Source: Serpens sp964410065 (lineage in GTDB: Bacteria; Pseudomonadota; Gammaproteobacteria; Pseudomonadales; Pseudomonadaceae). From it: a stretch of DNA of 64,000 bases. Positions 17,366-25,341 of this stretch are shown piece after piece. Under the pieces are notes generated by a model that was not told the DNA's origin, searched no databases, and saw only the letters and a program-made list of their open reading frames with translations. Where the stretch lies: contig CAYPFO010000005.1 in assembly GCA_964410065.1 (NCBI GenBank), positions 1 through 64,000 of the forward strand, given 5' to 3'. How positions within the stretch are numbered: the first letter of the stretch is position 1; each line of letters starts with the position of its first letter. A program made the position numbers and the translations under genes.

Positions 17366-18305
17366 CGAAGGCCCCCAGACGTTTGACGATGGACAGGTAG
17401 ATCGCGATCAGCACGATGGGCACCAGGGTGAATGCCGCCGCCATGGGCATATTGCCGATCGAGCCCTGTTGGGCATAGACCATGTTGCGGATGAAATACC
17501 CCGGCGGGCCGACCAGTAGTGGCACGATGAAATCGCCCAGAGTCAGGCAGAAGGTAAAGATCGAACCGGCGGCGATGCCCGGCAGCGCCAGCGGCAAGAT
17601 CACCAGGCGGAAGGTCTGCAGCGGCCGGGCGCCCAGGTCGGCGGAGGCCTGCAGCAGAGTAGGCGGCAGGCGTTCGAGGGCGGCCTGGATGGGCAGGATC
17701 ATGAACGGCAGCCAGATATAGACGAACACCAGAAAGCGCCCCAGGTGCGAGGTAGACAATGTGCTGCCGCCAATGCCCGGAATGCCGAGGATGACGTGCA
17801 GGACCGGCGCCAGGCCGAGGCGTTCGACGAACCAGTGGGCCACGCCGCCCTGGGCCAGCAGCAGCGTCCAGGCATAGGCCTTGACGATGTAGCTGGCCCA
17901 CATCGGCAGCATCACCGCGATATAGAAAAACGCCTTGATGCGCCCCGTGGTGTAGCGCGCCATGTAGTAAGCGATGGGAAAGGCCAGCAGGGCGCTGGCC
18001 AGGGACACCGCCATGGCCATGGCCAGGGTGCGCTGAATGATGTCGAAGTTGGCCGGCTGGAACAGCGCCCGGAAATTGGCCAGCGTCAGCGCGGGCGTCA
18101 CCGACATGGTGAAGTCGTCGAAGGTATAGAAACCCTGCCAGAGCAGGGCCAGCAGCGAGCCCAGGTAAACGATGCCAAACCACAGCAGCGGCGGGATCAG
18201 CAGCAGCGACAGGTACAGCGTCGGCTTGCGGTACAGCAGGTCGGACAGCTGGCGCAGCAGGCCGGGGAGGATGGCCGGCGCCACGCTAGCCGGGCGGGTC
18301 GTCAT
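17355..18305 (-). CDS. ydcU: ABC transporter permease YdcU (polyamine type)
   Basis: Inner-membrane permease, partner of YdcV. The protein is 316 residues from the ATG at 18305, which overlaps the ydcT stop by four bases (ATGA); a longer in-frame start at 18398 would lie inside ydcT and is unlikely. Features are a cytoplasmic N-terminus, a first helix LSLLLIPPLLWFGIVYL, about six helices in total, and an EAA-type loop QASADLGARPLQTFRLVILP. The length is close to E. coli YdcU (313). Confidence 0.93.
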   Translation of the reverse strand: MTTRPASVAPAILPGLLRQLSDLLYRKPTLYLSLLLIPPLLWFGIVYLGSLLALLWQGFYTFDDFTMSVTPALTLANFRALFQPANFDIIQRTLAMAMAVSLASALLAFPIAYYMARYTTGRIKAFFYIAVMLPMWASYIVKAYAWTLLLAQGGVAHWFVERLGLAPVLHVILGIPGIGGSTLSTSHLGRFLVFVYIWLPFMILPIQAALERLPPTLLQASADLGARPLQTFRLVILPLALPGIAAGSIFTFCLTLGDFIVPLLVGPPGYFIRNMVYAQQGSIGNMPMAAAFTLVPIVLIAIYLSIVKRLGAFDAL

Positions 18306-19333
18306 GATGGCACCTCGCGCAGCGGCACCATGGCGGCGCGGGCCCAGCGGGCGGTAACGCGCTGCCCCGGCAGGCAGGTGGCATCGCCACGATCCCACTG
18401 GCTGTTGGCCTGGCTGACGGCGAAGCTTTGGCCGTTGTCCAGGCGCAGCTCGTAGCGAGTGGCAGCGCCCAGGTACTGGATATCATGCAGCTGCCCGGCG
18501 ATTTCCGTCTTGTCTGAAGCCAAGGGCTCGCTGCCGGCCAGGCGGGTGTGTTCCGGGCGGATCGAGAAGGGGCGCGGCGAGCCGGCCAACTGTTGGGCCA
18601 GCTCGCCCCGCAGCACATTGGACGTGCCGACGAATTCGGCCACGAACGGCGTCGCCGGACGCAGGTACAGATTCCGCGGGCTGTCCAGCTGCTCGATGCG
18701 CCCTTGGCGGAACACCGCCACCCGGTCCGACATCGACAGCGCCTCGCCCTGGTCATGGGTGACGAACACGAAGGTGATGCCCAACTGGCGCTGCAGTTTT
18801 TTCAACTCGCCCTGCATCTGTTCGCGCAGCTTGAGGTCCAGCGCGCCGAGCGGCTCGTCGAGCAGCAAGACCCGCGGGCGATTGATCAAGGCGCGGGCGA
18901 GCGCCACGCGCTGACGCTGGCCGCCGGACAATTGCGCCGGCTTGCGCGCGCCGTAGCCGCTGAGGGCGACCTGCTCCAGCGCGTCTTCGGCACGTTTATG
19001 CCGCTCAGCGCGCGCTACTCCTTTGACCTTGAGACCGTAGGCGACATTGTCCAGCACGCTCATGTGGGGAAACAGTGCGTAGTCCTGGAACACCGTGTTG
19101 ACGTCGCGTTGATAGGGCGCCAGGCCAGTGGCGTCCTGCCCCTGGATGCGAATGGTGCCGGAGCTGGGCTGTTCGAAACCGGCGATCAGGCGCAGGCAGG
19201 TGGTCTTGCCGGACCCGGAGGGACCCAGCAGGGTGAAGAACTCGCCATCCTCAATGTTTACCGACACCTGATCCACGGCCTTGACCTCGCCGTACAGGCG
19301 CGAGACGTCGGTGAGTTCCACGGCAAAGGTCAT
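18302..19333 (-). CDS. ydcT: ABC transporter ATP-binding protein YdcT (polyamine type)
   Basis: ATPase subunit of the YdcSTUV importer. The 343-residue protein has Walker A GPSGSGKTT near residue 40, Q-loop VFQDYALFPHMS, signature LSGGQRQR, Walker B LLLDEPLGALD and H-loop VTHDQ, followed by a C-terminal TOBE domain of the spermidine/putrescine class. The sequence follows E. coli YdcT along its whole length. It starts 170 bases after ydcS, a gap that contains a long-range inverted repeat, and overlaps ydcU by four bases. Confidence 0.95.
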   Translation of the reverse strand: MTFAVELTDVSRLYGEVKAVDQVSVNIEDGEFFTLLGPSGSGKTTCLRLIAGFEQPSSGTIRIQGQDATGLAPYQRDVNTVFQDYALFPHMSVLDNVAYGLKVKGVARAERHKRAEDALEQVALSGYGARKPAQLSGGQRQRVALARALINRPRVLLLDEPLGALDLKLREQMQGELKKLQRQLGITFVFVTHDQGEALSMSDRVAVFRQGRIEQLDSPRNLYLRPATPFVAEFVGTSNVLRGELAQQLAGSPRPFSIRPEHTRLAGSEPLASDKTEIAGQLHDIQYLGAATRYELRLDNGQSFAVSQANSQWDRGDATCLPGQRVTARWARAAMVPLREVPS

Positions 19334-19423
19334 GGTTCCTGCCCCCGAGAAAGCAGCTGCGAAGGGCAGGCTGCACGTCGTTCTGGTGTTGTTCTGCTTA
19401 ACGTCGACAGACTTTCAGGATGA

Positions 19424-19488
19424 GGTGGACGACCTCTTGGCCATCCACCGTTACGGAATCAAGGGCGGACAGAAAAACGTCGTCCACC
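19424..19488 (-). other. Long-range 10-bp inverted repeat between ydcS and ydcT
   Basis: GGTGGACGAC (19424-19433) and GTCGTCCACC (19479-19488) are perfect complements separated by 45 bases, inside the 170-base gap between ydcS and ydcT. Such intercistronic stems often protect the upstream part of an mRNA or partly terminate it, giving more binding protein than transporter. On the transcribed strand there is no clean T-tract after the second arm. Confidence 0.5.
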
Positions 19489-19503
19489 CCGTGAAGACTC
19501 CCG

Positions 19504-20655
19504 TTACCGACCACCCATGATCGCAATGTAGTCCTGGGTCCAGCGGCTGTAGGGCACGTATTTGCCACCTTCGGCTTGCGGGGTTTTCCAGAAGGCGATT
19601 TTCTCGAAGTTGTCGAAACCGTTGGTCTTGCAGCCCTCGGCGCCGAGCAGGGCGTTGCCTTCGCAGGCCGCCGGCACGGCTGGCACCGAGCCGAACCAGG
19701 CGGCCAGATCCCCCTGCACCTTGGGTTGCAGCGACCAGTTCATCCATTTGTAAGCGCACACCGGATGCTTGGCCTCGGCATGCAACATGGTCGTGTCGGC
19801 CCAGCCGGTGGCGCCTTCGACCGGCACCACCGAGGCAATCGGCTGTTTTTCGGCCTGCAGCGCGTTGACCTGATACGGCCAGGCACTGGACGCAGCCACG
19901 CCCTCGTTCTTGAAATCGTTCATCTGCACGGTCACGTCGTGCCAGTAACGGTGGATCAGCGCATGTTGCTGGCGCAGCAGTTTGAGTGCAGCGGCGTATT
20001 GCGTTTCGTTGAGCAGATAGGGGTCCTGGATGCCGAGGGCCGGCTGAGTGCTCTTCAGATAGAGCGCCGCGTCCGCGATGTAGATCGGCCCGTCATAGGC
20101 TTGCACGCGTCCCTTGTTGGGCTTGCCGTCCGGCAGGTTCTGCGGCTCGAACACCGTCGCCCAGCTGGTCGGCGCCTGCTTGAACACGTTGGTGTTGTAC
20201 ATCAGCACGTTGGGCCCCCACTGGTAAGGCGTGCCGTAGTGCTGGCCATCCACCGCGTGCCAGGACGCTTCCTTGAGGCGTTCATCGACCGTGTTCCAGC
20301 TTGGAATCAGCTCGATATTGATAGGTTGCACACGCTTGCCGGCAACCAGGCGCAACGAGGCGTCTCCGGAGGCAGTGACCAGGTCGTAGCCACCCTTGGC
20401 CATCAAGCTGACCATCTCATCCGAGGTGCCTGCGGTTTTGACGTTGACCTTGCAGCCGCTGTCCTTCTCGAACCCAGTCACCCAGTCGTAATTCGCATCG
20501 GTGTCGCCGCGCTCGATGTAGCCGGGCCAGGCAATGATGTCGAGCTGGCCTTCAGGCTGACCCAGCGATTTGAGCGGTTCGGCGGCGTGCAGGGTGCTGG
20601 CGGCTAGTAGGGCGGTGGCCAGCGTGCCGAGGAGTGCAGTGTGCGGTGCGGACAT
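19504..20655 (-). CDS. ydcS: ABC transporter substrate-binding protein YdcS (polyamine type)
   Basis: Periplasmic binding protein of a polyamine-like ABC importer. The 383 residues (E. coli YdcS has 381) begin with a signal peptide (LLGTLATALLAASTLHAAEP, cleaved near residue 24), then LDIIAWPGYIERG, a hallmark of the PotD/PotF-like fold, and a C-terminal WMNWSLQPKVQGDLAAWFGSVP segment. GAGGG seven bases upstream sets the start. In E. coli the protein has also been linked to poly-3-hydroxybutyrate synthesis and DNA uptake; those roles are not visible here. It is the first gene of the operon. The regulator gene ydcR found next to the E. coli operon is not present. Confidence 0.93.
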   Translation of the reverse strand: MSAPHTALLGTLATALLAASTLHAAEPLKSLGQPEGQLDIIAWPGYIERGDTDANYDWVTGFEKDSGCKVNVKTAGTSDEMVSLMAKGGYDLVTASGDASLRLVAGKRVQPINIELIPSWNTVDERLKEASWHAVDGQHYGTPYQWGPNVLMYNTNVFKQAPTSWATVFEPQNLPDGKPNKGRVQAYDGPIYIADAALYLKSTQPALGIQDPYLLNETQYAAALKLLRQQHALIHRYWHDVTVQMNDFKNEGVAASSAWPYQVNALQAEKQPIASVVPVEGATGWADTTMLHAEAKHPVCAYKWMNWSLQPKVQGDLAAWFGSVPAVPAACEGNALLGAEGCKTNGFDNFEKIAFWKTPQAEGGKYVPYSRWTQDYIAIMGGR

Positions 20656-20703
20656 CGGAATTCCCTCTTGTTGTGCGCGATTCTCTGGGCAGGTGAAAGG
20701 CCG

Positions 20704-20724
20704 CTCGGCACAGCCGTTGCCGAG
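20704..20724. promoter_or_regulatory. Hairpin or operator candidate upstream of ydcS
   Basis: CTCGGCA (20704-20710) and TGCCGAG (20718-20724) form a perfect 7-bp inverted repeat with a 7-base spacer, about 50 bases before the ydcS start on the - strand. Position and spacing would suit a dimeric regulator. No regulator gene is adjacent, so the link is speculative. Confidence 0.3.
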
Positions 20725-20894
20725 GAGATGTGATCAGTCTAGTTGGTGTCTGGGCGGCGTCATGGCGAGCCTGGCGCGCTACTGGATCGGCCTTTCAGAG
20801 CATGCAGGCGCGACCGCCGGGCGGCGGCCGCGGGCGATGAGTTTTGCCGGCGCTATGGTTTCAGTCAGCACTCCATTGCGAAGGGAGAGAAACC

Positions 20895-21629
20895 ATGAAT
20901 ACCGGGGCTTTACTGGAACAATTGCTGCGCTCGCGGCTGGGCTCTTCAACCGGCGCTGCAGGAGGTGCGCCATCGTCGGGTGGGCTTGGCGATCTATTGG
21001 GCGGGCTGCTGGGCGGTGGCACCGCTTCCGGTCAGGCACCAGGACGCCAAGGCGGGCAGGGTGGTCTGGGCGATCTGCTTGGCGGTCTGCTCGGTGGCGC
21101 TACGCCACAAGGTGGGCCGGCAAGCCAGGCGCAGCGTGGTGGCTCGGGTGGCTTGAACCTCGGCAGCCTGGCCACGCTGGGCATGCTCGCCTACCAGGCC
21201 TACAGCGCCTGGCAGCGACAGCAGGGCCAGACTCAGCCACAGGAACCGCAGACGGTCAACCGCCTGATGGGCGCGCAGATTGAGGAGCACAGCACGGCGA
21301 TCCTGCAGGCGATGATTGCCGCCGCCAAGGCCGACGGGCGTATCGATGCCGCCGAGCAGCAACTGATCCAGGCGGAACTCGCCAAACTGACCGACGACCC
21401 TGAGCTGCAAGCCTGGCTGGACCAGGAAGTGCGCAGCCCGCTTGATCCGGCACGCGTCGCCGAATCGGCCAGCAGTCCGGAACTGGCAGCGGAAATGTAC
21501 CTCGCCAGCGTGCTGTTGGTGGGCAGCGAACAGACCGGTGAGCGTCCTTATCTTGATGCGCTGGCGCAGCATCTGCGCCTCGATGCCGGGTTGCGCGAGA
21601 AACTGGAGGCGCAGTTACGGGCGGTTTGA
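20895..21629 (+). CDS. DUF533 (YebE/TerB-like) family protein
   Basis: Protein of 244 residues with an unusual layout. The first third is rich in glycine, with repeated GLGDLLGGLLGG motifs (about residues 28-40 and 58-72), which may form a membrane-associated or aggregation-prone region. The C-terminal 130 residues match the DUF533/TerB-like helical domain, with AMIAAAKADGRIDAAEQQLI and the helix around MYLASVLLVG. E. coli YebE has the same layout and is induced by envelope stress; function is unknown. AAGGGAGAG before 20895 sets the start. It is divergent from ydcS and precedes prfB. Confidence 0.82.
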   Translation: MNTGALLEQLLRSRLGSSTGAAGGAPSSGGLGDLLGGLLGGGTASGQAPGRQGGQGGLGDLLGGLLGGATPQGGPASQAQRGGSGGLNLGSLATLGMLAYQAYSAWQRQQGQTQPQEPQTVNRLMGAQIEEHSTAILQAMIAAAKADGRIDAAEQQLIQAELAKLTDDPELQAWLDQEVRSPLDPARVAESASSPELAAEMYLASVLLVGSEQTGERPYLDALAQHLRLDAGLREKLEAQLRAV

Positions 21630-21727
21630 TCGGGTAGGCCCGTTTGCAGGAGGCATCATGGCAGTCCGCCATGCTTTTCCTGGTATCCCTGAAAAGTAGG
21701 GATTGCCGCGCGCTGACGGGTTGCGTG

Positions 21728-21756
21728 CTGTCAGCGTCGGCTGGCTGCGTTATAAT
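21728..21756 (+). promoter_or_regulatory. Candidate sigma-70 promoter for prfB-lysS
   Basis: CTGTCA (21728-21733) and a perfect TATAAT (21751-21756) are spaced by 17 bases, 42 bases before the prfB start codon. The -35 matches four of six consensus positions. Confidence 0.6.
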
Positions 21757-21797
21757 CGCCGGCTTTTCGAACTGTCCGACTGCGAGTGCCGCCCGCC

Positions 21798-22893
21798 ATG
21801 GAAATCAATCCGATCCTCAACAGCATCAAGGACCTGTCCGAACGTTCAACCACTATTCGGGGGTATCTTTGACTACGATCAGAAAGCTGATCGCCTGGTC
21901 GAAGTAAACCGCGAACTCGAAGACCCGAACGTCTGGAACAACCCTGAATATGCCCAGAACCTGGGCCGCGAGCGCGCCCAGTTGGCGCAGATCGTCGAAA
22001 CCCTCGACGAAATGAGTAGCGGCCTGGCTGATTCCCGCGACCTGCTGGACATGGCCGTCGAAGAAAACGACCAGGGCGCGGTGGATGACGTCGCCGCCGA
22101 GATCGAGCGCTTGCGTGAAATTCTCGAGAAGCTGGAGTTCCGCCGCATGTTCAGCGGCGAGATGGATGCCAACAACGCGTATCTGGACATCCAGGCCGGC
22201 TCTGGCGGCACCGAGGCCCAGGACTGGGCGAACATCCTGCTGCGCATGTACCTGCGCTGGGCCGATCATCGCGGTTTCGACGCCACCATCATGGAGCTGT
22301 CTGAAGGCGAAGTGGCGGGCATCAAGGGCGCCACCGTGCACATCAAGGGCGAGTACGCCTACGGTTGGCTGCGCACCGAGATCGGCGTGCACCGTCTGGT
22401 GCGCAAGAGTCCGTTTGACTCCGGCAACCGCCGCCATACCTCGTTCACCGCCGTGTTCGTATCGCCGGAAATCGATGACAACATTGAAATCGACATCAAC
22501 CCGGCCGATCTGCGCACCGACACCTACCGTTCTTCGGGCGCGGGCGGTCAGCACGTGAACACCACCGACTCGGCGGTCCGTATCACCCACGTGCCGACCA
22601 ACACCGTGGTCAGCTGCCAGAACGAGCGTTCTCAGCACGCCAACCGCGACACCGCGATGAAAATGCTGCGCGCCAAGTTGTACGAGCTGGAAATGCAGAA
22701 GCGCCGCGAGGCGTCCCAGGCGCTGGAAGACAACAAATCGGATATCGGCTGGGGGCACCAGATCCGTTCCTACGTGCTCGACCAGTCGCGCATCAAGGAC
22801 CTGCGTACCGGCGTCGAAGAGAGCAACTGCGATGCGGTGCTCGACGGCGACCTGGACCCGTTCCTCGAAGCCAGCCTGAAACAGGGCCTGTAA
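21798..22893 (+). CDS. prfB: Peptide chain release factor 2, expressed by programmed +1 frameshift
   Basis: RF2 releases peptides at UGA and UAA stop codons. The coding sequence is in two frames: 21798-21869, then +1 slippage on CTT with skipping of base 21870, then 21871-22893, giving 364 residues, the expected RF2 length. The first frame reads MEINPILNSIKDLSERS and ends CGG GGG TAT CTT TGA, the conserved autoregulatory site; low RF2 promotes slippage. The second frame has the SPF tripeptide anticodon (RKSPFDSGN) and the catalytic GGQ (AGGQHVNT). It is followed by lysS, an arrangement shared with E. coli. Annotating the second frame alone from 21703 would give a false N-terminus. Confidence 0.97.
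21861..21873 (+). other. prfB programmed frameshift site
   Basis: GGGGGTATCTTTGAC spans about 21859-21873. A G5 run (21859-21863) acts as the internal Shine-Dalgarno-like element three bases before CTT (21867-21869), directly followed by the in-frame TGA (21870-21872). The codon before GGG is CGG where E. coli has AGG. Confidence 0.93.
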
Positions 22894-23021
22894 CAAGGCA
22901 GTAACATCCCGCCGGCGCGGCCCTGTCCCGCCGGCAACTTCGAATCGCAAACCTGGTGCGCCAGACGCACCTGTACATGGGCACGAAACCTACCGTGCCC
23001 CACCGGGAATACACGACGACC

Positions 23022-24524
23022 ATGAGCGAACAACCGCTGAACCAGCACGCCATCCAAGAGGAAGAAAACAGCCTGATCGCCCTGCGCAAGGAAAAACTTG
23101 CCGCCGAGCGCGCCAAGGGCAACGCCTTCCCCAATGACTTTCGTCGCGACAGCTATGCAGCCGACCTGCTGAAACAGTACGCGGACAAAAGCAAGGAAGA
23201 CCTGGAGGCAGCGGCGATTCCAGTCAAGGTGGCCGGGCGCATCATGCTCAACCGTGGCGCTTTCATGGTGATTCAGGACATGAGCGGCCGCATCCAGGTG
23301 TATGTCGATCGCAAGACCCTGCCGGCCGAGACCCTGGCCGAGATCAAGACCTGGGACATGGGCGACATCATTGCCACCGAAGGTACTCTGCAGCGCTCCA
23401 ACAAGGGCGACCTGTTCGTGCACATGAACAGCGTGCGCCTGCTGACCAAGTCGCTGCGCCCGCTGCCGGACAAACACCATGGACTGACCGACACCGAGCA
23501 GCGCTACCGCCAACGCTACGTCGACCTGATGGTCAACGAGGAAACCCGCCACACCTTCCGCGTGCGTTCCCAGGTGATTGCCCATATCCGCAAGTTCCTG
23601 GCCGAGCGTGATTTCCTCGAAGTGGAAACCCCGATGCTGCAGGTGATCCCGGGCGGCGCGGCGGCCAAGCCGTTCGAGACCCACCACAATGCCTTGGACC
23701 TGCCGATGTTCCTGCGCATCGCGCCGGAGCTGTACCTCAAGCGTCTGGTGGTCGGCGGCTTCGAGCGCGTCTTCGAAATCAACCGCAACTTCCGTAACGA
23801 AGGCGTTTCGACCCGGCACAACCCCGAGTTCACCATGCTCGAGTTCTACCAGGCCTACGCGGATTACGAAGACAACATGGACCTCACCGAGGAGTTGTTC
23901 CGCGAACTGGCTCTGGCCGTGCTGGATTCCACCGACGTGCCCTATGGCGACAAGGTGTTCCATTTTGGCGAGCCCTTCGCGCGTCTGTCGGTGTTCGACT
24001 CGATCCTCAAGTACAACCCGGACATCACCGCGGCCGACCTGCAGGACCTCGATACCGCCCGCGCCATCGCCAAGAAGGCCGGGGCCAAGGTGCTGGGCTT
24101 CGAGGGCCTGGGCAAGCTGCAGGTGATGATCTTTGAAGAGCTGGTCGAGCATCAGTTGGAACAGCCGACCTTCATCACTCAGTACCCGTTCGAAGTCTCG
24201 CCGCTGGCGCGCCGCAACGATGAGAACCCGAACGTCACCGACCGTTTCGAGCTATTCATCGGCGGTCGCGAAATCGCCAACGCCTATTCCGAGCTTAACG
24301 ATGCGGAAGACCAGGCCGAACGCTTCCTGGCCCAAGTGGCCGACAAGGACGCCGGCGACGACGAAGCCATGCACTTCGACGCCGACTTCGTGCGCGCCCT
24401 GGAATACGGCATGCCGCCGACCGCCGGCGAGGGCATCGGCATCGACCGCCTGGTGATGCTGCTGACCAACTCGCCGTCGATCCGCGACGTGATCCTGTTC
24501 CCGCACATGCGCCCTGAGCAGTGA
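23022..24524 (+). CDS. lysS: Lysyl-tRNA synthetase (class II)
   Basis: Class II synthetase charging tRNA-Lys. The 500-residue protein has an N-terminal OB-fold anticodon-binding domain (KVAGRIMLNRGAFMVIQDMSGRIQ, seen around residues 67-90) and a class II catalytic core with motif 2 FEINRNFRNEG and motif 3 GIGIDRLVMLLTN. The start at 23022 gives the usual MSEQPLNQ opening; the ribosome binding site is weak. It lies 128 bases after prfB and is closed by a strong terminator. Confidence 0.97.
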   Translation: MSEQPLNQHAIQEEENSLIALRKEKLAAERAKGNAFPNDFRRDSYAADLLKQYADKSKEDLEAAAIPVKVAGRIMLNRGAFMVIQDMSGRIQVYVDRKTLPAETLAEIKTWDMGDIIATEGTLQRSNKGDLFVHMNSVRLLTKSLRPLPDKHHGLTDTEQRYRQRYVDLMVNEETRHTFRVRSQVIAHIRKFLAERDFLEVETPMLQVIPGGAAAKPFETHHNALDLPMFLRIAPELYLKRLVVGGFERVFEINRNFRNEGVSTRHNPEFTMLEFYQAYADYEDNMDLTEELFRELALAVLDSTDVPYGDKVFHFGEPFARLSVFDSILKYNPDITAADLQDLDTARAIAKKAGAKVLGFEGLGKLQVMIFEELVEHQLEQPTFITQYPFEVSPLARRNDENPNVTDRFELFIGGREIANAYSELNDAEDQAERFLAQVADKDAGDDEAMHFDADFVRALEYGMPPTAGEGIGIDRLVMLLTNSPSIRDVILFPHMRPEQ

Positions 24525-24538
24525 TTGTTGGTTGAATG

Positions 24539-24565
24539 AAAAAACCGCCTTCGGGCGGTTTTTTT
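24539..24565 (+). terminator. Rho-independent terminator after lysS
   Basis: ACCGCC pairs with GGCGGT across a TTCG tetraloop, with an A-run before and a T7 run (24559-24565) after. It ends the prfB-lysS transcription unit 14 bases after the lysS stop. Confidence 0.93.
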
Positions 24566-24782
24566 GTGTCGCAGATTCAGTCATCGTCCACGCGGCTGCG
24601 TAGAGCGGCGTCGCTCGCTGAAGGGGGCCGGCTGGACGCTGGACGCCGCGAAATCGTCACGCATTGCTACCGGAACGCGGTTTGTCCATTCCGTACAGCG
24701 GCTTGCTTGCTCTTGCTAAGCTTTCTGCACATCAAGAGGCCGACCTATCCAAGCCGAGTCGACCGTCAACAAGGAGTGTGAA

Positions 24783-25334
24783 ATGCAAGCCTGGCGAATG
24801 CTGCTGTTGGTGCCCTTTTTATTGCTCGGTGGGTGTTTGGTGTCTTTTCGTGAGCCGTTGCCAGCCAACGAGCCGGCACCCATCCCGTTGCTGGGCGAAT
24901 GGACACACAAGAACGAATGGGGCGAGCGGATCCATATGCGGGTCAGCCGTGCCGGCAGCAATCTGTACAAGGCACTTGTCTATCAGGCCGATCCGGATGA
25001 TCCCGAGGATGCGCGCGAATATGGCTTCACCGTGGCCCAGCATGGCCGGCGCTGGTATTTCTCCGCCGGCTTGCCGAAACGCCTGGGCAACAACTTCGCG
25101 ATAGCTGGCTTCGAGCTCACCACCGACAACGAATTGGTGATCTACACCCTCGATGTTCAGCGTATCCTACAGGCGATAGATGATGGCACGCTGGCGGGAA
25201 AGCCGGTGGATACCCCCGAGGGTGAAGGCGTGCTGATCAACAGCGATTTACAGCAGGTGTTTGCCTATCTCGACGATCAGGCCAACACCGATACCTTTAT
25301 CGAAGTGGCGCGCTTTCAGCGCGTCGGCCAGTGA
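24783..25334 (+). CDS. Hypothetical lipoprotein, partner of the DUF1704 gene
   Basis: A 183-residue protein of unknown function. It has a lipoprotein signal peptide with lipobox LLGGC (Cys18); the residue after Cys is Leu, compatible with outer-membrane sorting. The mature part contains LLGEWTHKNEWGERIHMRV and YTLDVQRI segments that look like a small beta-rich (lipocalin- or calycin-like) domain, but no known family was recognised. AAGGAG seven bases upstream of 24783 supports the start. The stop is seven bases before the start of the DUF1704 metallopeptidase, so the two are very probably co-transcribed. Confidence 0.72.
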   Translation: MQAWRMLLLVPFLLLGGCLVSFREPLPANEPAPIPLLGEWTHKNEWGERIHMRVSRAGSNLYKALVYQADPDDPEDAREYGFTVAQHGRRWYFSAGLPKRLGNNFAIAGFELTTDNELVIYTLDVQRILQAIDDGTLAGKPVDTPEGEGVLINSDLQQVFAYLDDQANTDTFIEVARFQRVGQ

Positions 25335-25341
25335 GGGGCCG

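Noticed and set aside
21798..21872. prfB as a pseudogene with an early in-frame stop.
   Set aside because: The stop is the conserved programmed frameshift site; the downstream frame is intact with the SPF and GGQ motifs.
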